DNA from: Hirsutella rhossiliensis
Taxonomy: Eukaryota; Ascomycota; Sordariomycetes; Hypocreales; Ophiocordycipitaceae
Length of the DNA stretch: 64,000 nucleotides
Reading direction: 5' to 3'
Assembly (NCBI RefSeq): GCF_020360975.1
Contig: NW_025408669.1
Coordinates: 4,712,001-4,776,000, forward strand
Below, piece by piece: positions 31,545-43,226 of this stretch. A program made the position numbers and the translations under genes. The stretch's first letter is position 1. Every line of letters begins with the position of its first letter. Under the pieces are notes generated by a model. It was not told the DNA's origin and made no database searches. It saw nothing but the letters and a program-made list of their open reading frames with translations.

Positions 31545-34500
31545 TCACATGCTGATGCCGCCGCCGCTCGACCCATGCGAGCTTGCGCGCCCGCGGCCGA
31601 CGCTGCCGCCGTTGCCGCCGCCGCTCTGCTGGCCACCGCCAAAGAAGAAGGTGTCGAAGGGATTCATCTGCTGGCCCTCGCCGTAGTCATTGTACGTCCC
31701 TTCCCAGTTGATGCCGAAGCCCAGGTCCAACTGCGCCTGGTCCAGCCCGTGCATGCCGTCGCCGCCCAGTGTCTGCAGAAACTCGAGCGTCTGCGAGTCC
31801 GGGTAGTCGCCCGCCGAGCCCTGCGCCACGCCAAACGGCTGCTGCTGCTGTTGCTGCTGCTGGCCCATAAAGGTGCTCGCCGGTTGCTCAAGGTCCGCCC
31901 GCCGAGACATGGACAACGGCGGCGACGGGGCCAGCAGCGGATCGATGGGCGAGGAGGACGGCGGCCGCGCCCCCTCGTGGCTCATGGCGTTCTCGGCGGG
32001 ACGCGGCGCGCCGTGCGGGCAAGCCGGGGCCATGTGCGTGTCCGCGTCAAACGTCTTGGCCCTGCGCAGAGGCGGCGTCTGCCCTTCCCCTGTGGCGGCT
32101 GACTGGCTCGGCGACGACAGCTTGTCCGGCATGGGCATGTCAAGGTGAAACGCCGACCCCTGATCCGCCGACTTGCTGTGCCCGTGGCGCGTCAACTGCT
32201 GCTGTTGCAACGCCGTCGACGACGCGACGCCAGGCCCGGGCGCCCAGCTCATGTGCCGGTGCGCGTGGTGGCTGCCCGGCCGAGGGCCGAAGCCGCCGCT
32301 CGAGCTGGCCATTTTGATGGTCGCCTTTGCCGTCCTGTCAAAGGCGTCGCGGCACGTTTCCGCGGGCGGGCACTTGTCGATCATGTCGGTGAAGACCGAC
32401 TTTGCGGCCAGGACGGTGAAGTCGACCTCGTCCATGGACTGTTGACGGTCAACACGGCTTCTCTCGCATGCATCAAGACACGAAAAGGACAAGGAGACAA
32501 GGAAGGGCAGCTCGACCAAAGGGGAACGAGTCACGTACCAAGCGACTGCGCACGACGGGGGAATGCCAGATGGCGTACAGGTAAGAGATACCCGCCATGA
32601 GGAGGTGGTGCGTGGACAGGTAGGTGTAGCTCACGAGGCCGCTGAGGTGCAGCTGGCGGTAGATGCGCAGAATCTTCTGCCCGGCCTCGGCCACCTTGAG
32701 GTAGATGCGATCCTCGTCCTCGCGCAGCTCGACCGTGTAGGCGGCGGGGCTGTTGACCTCGTCCGACGTGTTGTACTCGCCCTCGAACATGACGGGCACG
32801 CTCAGGCTCTGCCGGTACAGCATGATGATGGCCTGCCAGTAGTTGAGCTCGAGGAACTCGGTCGAAAAGGCCACGCCCGTCTCCAGCCGCGTCGGCGCCG
32901 CCGCCTTCCACTCGTAGAGCCGCCGGTCGATGTCGATGCGCCACGTCCGGAACGAGTCAAAGCACGCGAGATAGGGCGACGAGAGCCGCGCGTGCATCTC
33001 GGGACGATACCGCGCGCCCTGCCTGTCGTCGCTGCTGCTGCTGCTGCTGCTGGCGGCGGCCCGCGCCATCTGCGCTTGGTTGTACTGCAGCACCTGGAGC
33101 ATCTCCGACTGCAGCATGCGCAGGCGAAAGTAGTGGTGCGCCACGTGCTTGTAGCTGGGCCGCAGCCCGTTGCCCTCGGGCTCCTCGAGGAAGCCGGTTG
33201 GAGTGATGAAGTCGTCTTCGAGCAGCGAGGGCAGCTCCGTCGTGATGACCTGGTCGCTGACGCCAAAGGGCCTACCGACGCAGGTGCTCACGAGCCTGTC
33301 GAACGAGTACGTGCACCACCAGAGCCGCCGGCGCATGTCGCGGGTCCATAGCCGCCGCCCGCGCTCCTGAGCACCGCCCCTGGCCACGTCAGGCCCCGAC
33401 GACCGGACCTGGGCAGGCCCCTCAACGTCGCCCCCGTCCTCGTGGTGAAGCCCGAGGTCCACCGCAAGCCGTACCGCCACTCCGGTAATGTACCTATATC
33501 AACAGTCAGGGGGGCGCTTTCATCTCCTCGGGAGTCTGCACGCGCAGGAGTGCTCTCACCAAAGGCCGGGCGGCACGGGGCGCAGCAGGGCAAAGTTGGC
33601 GAGCAGCAGCACGGCCTGCAGCACCTCGAGCCCTCCGCCGCTGAAGCTCAGGCACGACTCGAGGTGCACAATGGCGCTCGCGTGGTACTCCTCGGGCCGG
33701 CGCTGCTTCCTGGTCTGGTGCATGGGCATCTTTTCCGATGCCTCGGTCTTGACGGGCTCGCCCACAATGACGCCGCAGCCTATGGCAAAGACCATGTTGA
33801 GCAGGTACAGCTCTCGAGCCGCCAGGTCCTTGCCCGGGTTGTCGTAGGCGTGCTCAAAGACGTGCATAAATTGGCCTCGATGGAGGATAGGGATCTGGGG
33901 GTTGGCGTGTTCGAAGTAGAGAGTGACGAGCCTTAGCCCGACGTCCTTGTCGGGGAAAGGGGCCGGCTGGATGGTGGGTTTGGTATGCAGGCCGAAAAAG
34001 GAGTCACGCATCGAGGTGCCGCTTCCGCCAGGATTGCGATGGCCGGATCGCTCGCCTGTGCCGGCCTGATCAGACACGGAGTACTGGACGGCGGCATAGA
34101 CGACTCTGGCAAACGACACGCCCGAGGCCGAGGCCAGGGACCTCGGTCGGGAGGGACTGGCGATGCTAAGCATGGCCGAGCTTTGTGCCGTCTTCTTGGC
34201 CTTGAGCGACTCGGATGCCCGGTTGCGCGGCCTTGCTGCGTCGCGGTCAGCGCCATCCCCCGGCCGTGACTGGTCGGGGAAGCCGTCATTGGCGCCGGGA
34301 AGAGGTGTTGCGGCGCCGACGGGAGAGGGCCGGGAGCACGGCTCTAGATTCTTGGCGGGCGGGAACGAGATGTTGTTGGAGAGGAGAAGCCTCTCGAGCT
34401 GCTCCACGCGGGTCTCGAGGTAAAAGACATAGCTGGACAAGATCAACAGGGCGCGGGACAGCAGGGCGCGGGACAGCAGGGCGCAGAGACTCGTACCTCC

Positions 34501-34786
34501 TCGGGATTTCCTTCTTGGTGATGGGGTCGTAGCCGACGCAGGCGACGCCGGCCTTTGCGCAGCTCGCGCAGCTGGGCAGCTGCTGGTCGCAGCGGTTCTT
34601 GCGCAGGCGACAGCGGTTGCAGGCGCTCACGTTGCGAAAGTTGCTGCCCTGGCCGGGCTTTGGCGGCGCATCGGCCGTCGGGCTGGCCAGGCCGTTTCGA
34701 GGCGAGCCTCGGTCCGAGTCGGAGTGGCGTTGACGCTTGATGCCCTGTTGTTGCGCTTCGGGAGACGGAGGCCCTCGCGAGGGCAT
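31545..34786 (-). CDS. Zn(II)2Cys6 fungal transcription factor
   Basis: Four exons: 34786-34497, 34432-33560, 33493-32539 and 32438-31545, about 1003 residues. The binuclear zinc cluster is CNRCRLRKNRCDQQLPSC at residues 56-73, continuing to Cys76 and Cys83, in the canonical CX2CX6CX6CX2CX6C spacing. The first splice creates EIPRSYVFYLETRVEQLERL, a short linker and leucine-zipper dimerisation helix. From about residue 265 the fungal-specific middle homology region begins (LRLVTLYFEHANPQIPILHR) and crosses the second junction as VPPGLWYITGVAVRLAVDLG. The C-terminus is disordered, with a glutamine run near QQQQQQQQPFG and aromatic/acidic residues (NWEGTYNDYGEG) typical of an activation domain. 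Target pathway unknown. It lies near, and on the same strand as, an MFS transporter, but 1.4 kb away. Confidence 0.93.
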
Positions 34787-36235
34787 GATGCAAAGGGCTC
34801 CCCCCGGCGCCGAGGCTGTATGGGATGGGCTTGGATCGAGCGAAAGTCGTGGTTGGTGTCAGCGGGGTCGCAGATGGAAAAAGTCTTCTGCTGCTTGCTT
34901 GGCACACACTTTTCTGTCTCTCTCAAGTTGGAGCTCTGAAGCTATAGTCGATTCATTCTCTCCCGAGCCATGCGACCAAGCAATGATTCCCGTGGGCCAG
35001 GTTCAGGGTGAGTGCATGGGCCACCGGCAAACGTCAACCTCGGCTGCACCATTGGTCCTCGAGCGGTGAGACGAGACGAGACGAGGGAAGCCTCTCTTGT
35101 GGGCAGGCGGGCGACGAGGGCAGGATGAGACGGTACAACTTGGACAAGGGGCCGGCGCCGGCGGGTATGCTGGACCGATGAAGGAGAGGCGCGCCACCGA
35201 GAGATCAGAGGGAGAGCTGCCTGTCTGCTTGTCGTGGTGCGTCTGCCCACAAAGGCTGTCTGTCCGTCTTGCTTTGGCCGGTGCATGGGTCGCAAGCGCA
35301 ACGGCGGCGGCCATGTGGAAAAAAGGGCGGAGAGAGTGGAGAGAGAGGTCGGCGCCCCCGCATCGTCAAGGCAAGCCACTGTGGCCATTCCCTAACCGGC
35401 ATCGATTACCCGCCCCCATCACCGCCGCGCTCTCTCTCCGTGGGCAGGGGCCGAGGTCGACACCATGGTTGCTGGCTCGCCGTAGGTGTACCGGTTCTGC
35501 AGTTAACTTAGGTACGGATTCGCATGCACATCGGGTGAAACATGCTGCCGTCGTCGAGTCTCGGCTCATCCGCCCCCGTGCCGAGACACGCCAAGGAAAA
35601 TCAATGAGCCCTGTTTTGCCAGCGAGACACCCTCTATTCTGTCTCATCACACAGGCCCAGGTCCAGCCTGCATCTCGTTGCGCGTGTGCGCAAGCCTCTA
35701 TACTCTTGGGCGCCCATGTGCAACAGATATGCCCCCCTTCTAGAATCATGAGGGCTTCAACGATCGTGTATCCTTGTACTCTCTATTGCCCGAGCCCGTC
35801 CATCCCTGCCTGTGCACAACGCCCGTTGCCCCACGCAATGTTGCCATTGCTTTACTTCCCAGTCAAGAACTGGGGCCAGTTTCTGACCCCAAGAATCCTC
35901 AGAACACCAAATGGACCGCAGCATGCACCATTTGTCATGCTTCCAGACCCCAACCCGTCTCTCGTCCTCGCACGAGTTAAAACATTTTGTCTATAAGCCG
36001 CCCAGACATGTCCTGTCATCTTGCAAAATCTCAGCCAACGCCAGTCTCCCGTCGCTGCCGCCGAATAAAAAATGGGTATTGGGCATCAACAAATTCGTTG
36101 ACTAAATCGCAAACGACAGCGATAGGAAAAGATGAGAAAAAACGGGGAAATATAAAAGAGGGGATAAGGCGGACACCGACATCTCGGACAGAAACGTCTG
36201 GCGCGGGCCAAACGACTTCCCGCCACCCGGGCCTG
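34787..36235. promoter_or_regulatory. Intergenic, promoter side of the Zn(II)2Cys6 gene
   Basis: About 1.45 kb containing the promoter of the transcription factor and the 3' end of the MFS gene. A GAGAC-type tandem occurs near 35060-35080. A 299-codon ORF on the + strand (35097-35996) was examined and rejected. Confidence 0.5.
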
Positions 36236-38276
36236 TCAGGAGGTCTCGTCTTCGTCGTACAGAAGCCGATCGTCCAGCAAGGCTTCCTCGTCCTCGGCAA
36301 CGGCAGGCTTGGTCTCGCCCTCCGTGATTTGGGAGCTCAGATAGGCGCCAGCAATGGTGACAAGCCCGCTGAACCACCACGCCAGCCCAGAGTATCCCGT
36401 CCGCAAGCCCACCGCGTACAGGATCCCCGACACGGTAGGGCCGAGAGCCCGGCACAGGCTTGCCGTCGACGCGGCGATTCCGTTGATGGTGCCGAGAACC
36501 TGCTTGTTCGGCGCCGAATTTGCCAGGAGAATCGCGTTGTTCGGGTACGCCATGGTCGCGTACGTGCACTTCCAAATGACCAGAGCATAGACGGCCGGCA
36601 TCCTCAATCTCTCCGGGATCAGCACCAGGTACGGCGTGACGAGATAGAGGGCAAAGTACGAGAAGGCCAGCATTCGGAAGAGCCGGAGCGAGCCCAGCCG
36701 CCTCGTCACGGGCGGGACGATGACGTAGTTGGACAAGAGTGAGTAGACGCCCTGGACCGACATGATGACGCCGATGGTCTTGGTCTCGAGGCCGAACCCG
36801 TCGACAAACTTGAAAGGCAGCTCGACCACCGGATCCTTGGGCGAAGAGGTGCTCAGAAAAACGGGAAAGAGCTGGTCAAAGGTCATTGTGTGGCTGGTCC
36901 TTTGTTAGTGACAAGTCTGAGGGGGCCGGATTCGGAGAGACGCACAAGGCCAAGATGCCGTACGAAATAATGTTCAGGATGACGGGCTTGGTGAAGATCC
37001 TGCTCTTCTGGCCGGACTGAGGCCCCGGGCTCGGAGATGCAACGGCTGCCGCCCGGCCCGGACCGGCTTGAGGTGCGAGCTTGGGTGAGTTTTCGCAACT
37101 CCGATATGCGGGCAGCGGCTCGTCTTCGTCGCTCATCGTGGCGTTGGCTCGAGAACAGCCATCCAGGGCGCCGTATTCTCCCTTTGATACGTCGACTGTG
37201 AGCAGACCCTGCTTCTCTAGGGAGCGTCCGCGGCACTTGCAGACTGTGGCTCTTCGAAACAAGGCGGCGATACGCGATCCGAGCTCCCGACCCCGATCCC
37301 TCTGCAGCTTCTGCGCGGCGTGCGTCTCTTCGAGGAACAGGAAGCCAACGACGACACCGATGAAGACGGTGGCGGCACTGAACAGATTGGGTAGCAGGTA
37401 GGGATATCGATCCCAGATGGTGCCGCGAGGAAACAATTCCGGGTAGCTGATGCAGGGCCGTGCCAGGGCTCCGCCAATCATGGGGCCGATGATGGATCTA
37501 TACGCCATAATGAGAGCTTGCACCTAGTCATTAAGCCGCTGGGAGAACGCACCCGATACACCAGACCATGGGCATGATGGTGTAAGCCCGAGCTGCGACT
37601 AGTCAGCGGGCCGTCTCCCGAGGACCAAAAAAAGAACAAGAGCCAGCATTTCCCGGGGCACTCACGCTGCTGCTCTCTCACCGTGACCAACTCGGCAACC
37701 GTGGTCTGCAGGACGCCAATGTTTCTGAGCCCCCAAAGTCAGCGACGCCGGCACCAACAAGGGGATCAGCCATGGATGCCATACCCGTTGAGGAGACCGC
37801 CGAGAGCACGCGCAAAGAGCGCAATTGGCAAGCTCGGGGCGAAGCCAAAGACCAGGACGCTGAGGGCAGTTCCGAGTAGTCCGGCCAGGAGCACGGGCTT
37901 GCGTCCGATCTTGTCGCTCAACCTCCCCCACATGACGCCGGTAGCGAATTCAGCCAGGGTGAAGGCCGAGGTGACCATGCCGGCATAGACGGAGATTTGG
38001 CTGGCGTCATCTGTGATGTGGAAGTCCTCAATCATGTAGTAGATGTAGGGGAAGATGGACATGAAAGCGATGGGCTCGCATATCCTGCAGCATGCTGTGG
38101 CACGACTGCGTCAGTACCGGGGCTGGCTGACAACGTCGTCCCAAAGGGGGGGGCCGAGGACGACGATTGGTGCGAGGGTCCGTACCTAAAACAAACATCT
38201 GCTTGGTCGGAAACGGCGGCTTCTGTCCTCCCCGTGTCCCGGGGCGAGCCGCAGCGGGCGACATGTCTCTTCTCAT
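36236..38276 (-). CDS. Major facilitator superfamily transporter
   Basis: Six exons: 38276-38186, 38094-37785, 37724-37666, 37592-37553, 37497-36946 and 36893-36236, about 569 residues. All joins keep the frame and restore family blocks: MFVLACCRICEPIAFMSIFP, LGGLLNGNIGVLQTTVAELV, EQQPRAYTIMPMVWCIGS and ISYGILAFHTMTFDQLFPVF. The motif GRLSDKIGRKPVLLAG between TM2 and TM3 is the MFS signature loop. A long hydrophilic loop (EETHAAQKLQRDRGRELGSR onward) separates the two six-helix halves. The C-terminal tail is acidic (EDEEALLDDRLLYDEDE). The ICEPIAF...IYYMI start is typical of a fungal/plant MFS branch that includes ZIFL-like carriers. Substrate unknown; plasma or vacuolar membrane. Confidence 0.93.
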
Positions 38277-39774
38277 GCTGTCGTCAACAGCCCAAGTCTC
38301 GGCCTGGGGCGAGCCAACTGTGCGTCACCTGGTCCGGCTGGCGCGAGCGTGGGCTTCCAGCAAGCTCGCGCGCGACAAGGCACGTTGCCGGCGAGGCGTG
38401 GTCCGGGCTGGCTTGCCTTACGGCAGAGGAGATGGAGCGGAGAGGCAAGACGGGCCACACCAGGTTGGTATCGCGGGAACAGGAGCGACCTGGCCAACTA
38501 CAGCACACAAACAGGACCTTGAGCGCTTGGGCAGGTGGCCTTGACGGGCGAAGGGGTAGCTGTTCGACGAGGTGTTGGAGACAGACGAGTCAGGTGAAAG
38601 GGAAGACGCCAAGTGTGGCCATGAAGGAAGCAAGTTTCTTAAAGCGTTTGGAAGGCTCGGCAGAAAAAAGGGACGAGGAGAGCTGGAGATGAAGAGCGGG
38701 AGTGTCGAGGCATATAAGAAGGAAGAAGGGGGAAAGCACGGAGTTGGATGTTGGCGGAACAGGTACCTCGAGCACATTGGCAGGCGTACAGGTACAACTC
38801 ATCGGTATACAAACACACGTATGGAGGCAGGCGGCAAGGGAAGTAGCGAGAGGGAAAGCAGGCGCGAGCCAGTAGCGACAGAGGGAAGGAAACAAGGAGA
38901 GGCAGAAGGAGAAGAAGGAGCAAGAAGCAAAGGTACTTGACTTGGTTGCTTGGCTTCCGTCGCGGCCCCTCCACGTCCGGGGTTGCTACATGAATCTCGG
39001 TACCCGTTGGGCCAAGGCCGGCACCAGATTAGAACGGGCGGTGACATGAGAAAAGGGCCCTCGGATTTCCCCTATTACATCCAAGCGGAAGGCAAGCACG
39101 ACGATGGATGCGGCGAAGTTGGCTCACACCAGCCCCCAGGACCGGGGGGCACGACATTGGGCCGTGCGTGGGGCCCATGAGCCTTGCGCCGAGCAGAAAA
39201 ACTAAAAAAGAATAAAAAAGAAAGGGTTGAGAAGGAAAACAGGTCAGGCCGGGTGAGGTGGTGCTGAGGTAGCGGCCAAGTACCGTGCAAGGAACAGTTG
39301 GAGCTGGGAGTGCTTCTCTTTGCCTTTGCAGTAGCCACAACGTCCGGGGGAGGGGCGTGTGGATAATAAACCCAGCCATAATACTGCACATACATACATC
39401 CCTAGACTCTAGACACACGCACAAGCACATAGGGCACTACAGATTGCTGCCGGCCTGTCTCATCTTGACTTTCCCCAACTCTCACCTACTGGTAGTTACA
39501 GACTACCTACCTGCCAAGTGAGCAACATCTTACTAGCCGGTCAATCCAGACTGTCGAGCACAAGTGCCTGTGCGCAAAGCACGCATATATCCAGCAGGTA
39601 TACTTTCTTGGTACGCCCCTTGTCATTGAGCCGATGGGGCAGGGTATCCTTGCCGGCAGCAAGGCTCTCTCGTCAGAAAAGGCCCAGTTGAATGCAGGCA
39701 TGTACGCACGGGGTACAGTACGGAGTTGGCAGCCAAGCCAAGGCAAGGAAGGCAAAGAGCGTCGCAGTGGGCAT

Positions 39775-39785
39775 GTACGGAGTAC
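39775..39785. repeat. GTACGGAGTAC dyad motif, copy 1
   Basis: An exact 11-base word made of two GTAC boxes separated by three bases. Confidence 0.9.
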
Positions 39786-39813
39786 ATACATAAGAGAGGT
39801 GGGCGGCAACAGC

Positions 39814-39853
39814 AGAAAAAAGAAAGGAAGAAGAAGAAGAAGAGAAGAAGAAA
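39814..39853. repeat. Purine tract with GAA repeats
   Basis: About 40 bases of uninterrupted purine containing AAGAAG units. It may be slippage-prone. Confidence 0.85.
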
Positions 39854-40076
39854 CCAACGGGGGTGGGAATCACACGCAAACACACGCAAACACAAACACA
39901 CAACAAGGGGGGGCGAGGTGAGCTGGCAAAGGGACTCGGCACTGTACCGCAAAGGTGCCTCCAGCTCGCTTGCTTCTGCGCCGTCATCGTCATCGTCGTT
40001 GCCAGTGGACGAGGAAAGGCGGCGGCGGTGACAGGGCTGTCTTGCCCCGGTTCTATTCCAAGTATCCGCCTCCCAT

Positions 40077-40087
40077 GTACGGAGTAC
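40077..40087. repeat. GTACGGAGTAC dyad motif, copy 2
   Basis: Identical 11-base word, about 300 bp from copy 1. Confidence 0.9.
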
Positions 40088-43000
40088 CCATGTATCACCA
40101 AGGCAAGCAGCGAAAGGGGACTCGTCCCAAAGCCGCAAAGCCGCGCGTACCCACCAAGTACCAGCCGCCTCAGTCCCCCTGTGCCTTACATTACCACAGC
40201 ACCATGTCTAGATGTACTGTAGATACGCGTAATAGATGCCCAGCTAGGTACCTTGCCAGCCATTCTTGTAGGCATGAACCCGCAGCCTACCCAAGGCAGG
40301 TATCCATCACGTTGCCTTGCCCTCGGTAGACGCATGCAACTTGTCAACCATCATGTATGTACAACAAGGCCGGTACCTCGCGCACCAGGTATGCCAAGTC
40401 CAGCATGTCCGAGGTACGATACCTGCCATTACCTTACCTCCGGTCAACCCATCTGTCAGCTGTTGTCCCCTGACGAGGCACGAGAAATCGGCAGAAGCGA
40501 GATGCGGTCGTGTCTGAAAAGCAATACAAGGCAGCCCGGTACGCACATGTACGAGCACACGTTGCCAAGTTGCCTCCTCCATTGCCTCGCAGGGTGAGAC
40601 TTGCTGATGAATCAATGTGCAAGCGGGCAAAGGAAAAAACGGCACTTTGAGCAAAAGATGCAGTTACCGCTGGGTATGAGGTAGGTAGGCAGGCGGGCTG
40701 CATGGCTCGCTGCCCTGTATCTGCAACTGTCCCTCCGCCCTCCGCTAGGTACAGTACCTACCTGTGTGACAGGTACTTGTGTGGGCGTCCGGACCTCCCT
40801 GGCCGCCGCCTCGATTGTCGGTCTTGAACTTCGGCCCATCTCGCATCTCGACCGCCCGCAACAAAGCCATGTACCGTCCGACGCAATTTAGCAATCGGGA
40901 AAAGGGGTGGGGGGCATCCGGTGTGCGGGACCAGGCTGATGCTGCATGTATCCCTTTGGGGGCTTGCTCTACCGGGGGCCCGGACAGCCGATACCATCCT
41001 GCCTTGCCGAGCACAGGCGGTACGAGCACGGTACGGCAGCCTCCCGTGGCCCATGTGCCTTGACCCCACCGCCAGGCCCTGCCGCTACTTCCGGCCCAAG
41101 TTCCCCCCCCGTACCGGCCCGCCAAACATGCAAAAAGCTCACCTTTGCTGACAGCTTGCCTGTTGCTTTTTCCTCGCCGGGCCCCCGGTCACTGCTTATT
41201 CTTCTTCGTCTTCTTCAGCGCCAATATTTTCAGGCGCACACCCCGTAGTGAGTAGTGACTGTCGTCGGGACTCAGCAGCACATGCACGGCCCCGCTGGCC
41301 ACGACGGGTGACGGGCTGGCTTCTGCACTTCCGTTGCCCTTGTCCGTTGTGCATGCCGACTCGTCCACCTTGACTCGCATATCTTACCGCTTCGCCATGA
41401 ACCGCCGACTCATGACGAAAGCCCATGTGCGATGCGCCTTGACCGTGTACTGTATCTACCCCAAGTCTGTACGCCCCGCGCCCCCCCTGACGGTCCGTTG
41501 GGTCATGATGCAACGGACAAGCCATGCAACGCAGCCACGGCCGCGCCCTTGGCCAAAGGTCGAGTGATCCGTGTGGGCTTCCTCGCTCACGTCTCTTTGG
41601 GCTGTTGTGCTTTTGCGTCTTCGCTCGCCCGGTTGCTTTTTCGCCAACGGCGCAGGTGACGAAACACGGGTGCCATGCCTTGACTGCTTCGCAATATACT
41701 GCACAGCAAGTCAGTCAAGGGGGGGGTGCCTTGTCTGGCCTCGTCCTGGCCTTGTTGTCCACACCCCTCCACTTCCACCGGATGCGGTATTCCAGGATTG
41801 CCCCGGCCGCTCCCGTATGTACGATACAGCAATCTGAGCCCAACCAGGGCCGCCGAAATGTCTTTGTCCTGTCCAAACATCGGGAGCCACCGCCGTGACG
41901 TTGGCCAGGACAGCCAGCAAGACAGCGGTCGGGCTGCAGACGGGCGAGGCGAGGCGGTGAATGTTGCAGTGAGGCGGACGTCGGTTGTGCAACTAGATAG
42001 CCTGACGGGCAGATTTCCATGGACGAGATGGGCCACGGCATCGGGCCCTGGCCGAAAGCCAAGGAACCTAGGAAGCAAGGCACGCATGTACACATGCACG
42101 CGGAATGTATCCAACTCGTCTGTCTGGTGCCGTTGTCCGGGCCAAGCCGTCCGTACAAACCGACCCAGCGGTCGTCTCGGCGCGAGCAGCGCTTCTTGGC
42201 ACAACGGTGATGACAGGGTCCAGTTCCGGGCCCGTCCAGGCCGCGAATAAATTGCCTACACGCTGCCCGGCTCGCTCAGTGGACTCTGGCACCGTGAGTC
42301 GTCGACGGCCACGCACGCTTCCCATTCCACCGAGTTCGCCAAGCTTGGCTGCGTGCCATCGACCTGGCAAGGTGTGTGCGCGTGGCGTCGCAGCTCGCAA
42401 CGTGGCTGTCCATGAGATCCGATAGGGGCCAAGGAGCCGTCCGGTCTGGATAGGGTTCCGTGCTGGCAATCGTGTGCCACGGCCGGCACGTTTGTAGACG
42501 TAGTACTCGGCCGGGGTTACCCGCCGTCAGATCTGCATCCTTCCGCCGACGTCTTGCGTGCTGCATTCCTTGTATGTACTGTGCCCGTACCCGGCCACGT
42601 ACACTTGTTACACGGACTTTGCTGACAACCCAATTTCGCGCGCGATCCGCCGACCGACGTGAGAATGCATAGACAGTACTGTAGGGAAGGCGATCCGCGG
42701 CCAAGCGACGGACTCGGCTGCACACACCTATTCGGCAAACATGCCGTTCGGCACAAATCCAAGAGCGCACCCAGTCCACTGCAGCCACGGCCTCCTGGTC
42801 ACTGATGCTGTACGCTCGCGTCACACAGCCCGGGCCACGGCGGAGCTTCGTTCCTGCGCAGGCAGTGCCCAAAGGCGCGGTGGATCTGGCCATGATGCGG
42901 CTTGCAGGCTCGGTCGCGCAGGATAGACGTGAGGCTAGTCTTCAGGCTTGGACTTTGGTTGATTGGGAAGCGTCGGAGGCAGCATTCGAGCTCCGGAGCT

Positions 43001-43215
43001 GGCTGAAGCCCATGACTCGGCGAACCACGGCGAGCTTCGGTCGGCTGCCACTGGCTCTGCGATTCAAAGGGCGGGAGTCACAAGGCCAACTACGCATTTG
43101 CTCCCTTGCGGGGAGTGCAGTTGTACATCAGCCACGTGGTGGAAAACCCCCGCCCCTCTGACGTAAGGAAGTAAGTTATAACGGGCTGTGACTCCGGGCG
43201 CTGTTTCAGTTGTTA

Positions 43216-43226
43216 GTACTCCGTAC
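43216..43226. repeat. GTACTCCGTAC dyad motif, copy 3
   Basis: Reverse complement of copies 1 and 2. Confidence 0.9.

Noticed and set aside
35097..35996. 299-codon + strand ORF
   Set aside because: No domain, skewed composition with many Arg/Pro/Cys, and overlapping ORFs on the other strand. It lies in the promoter of the transcription factor. Length alone is not evidence at this GC content.
31545..38276. Zn(II)2Cys6 regulator plus MFS transporter as part of a secondary-metabolite cluster
   Set aside because: No backbone synthase (PKS, NRPS or terpene cyclase) or tailoring enzymes lie nearby.
38572..38940. 122-codon + strand ORF upstream of the MFS gene
   Set aside because: A purine-rich tract translated as Glu/Lys/Gly/Arg; no homology signal and it sits in the MFS promoter.
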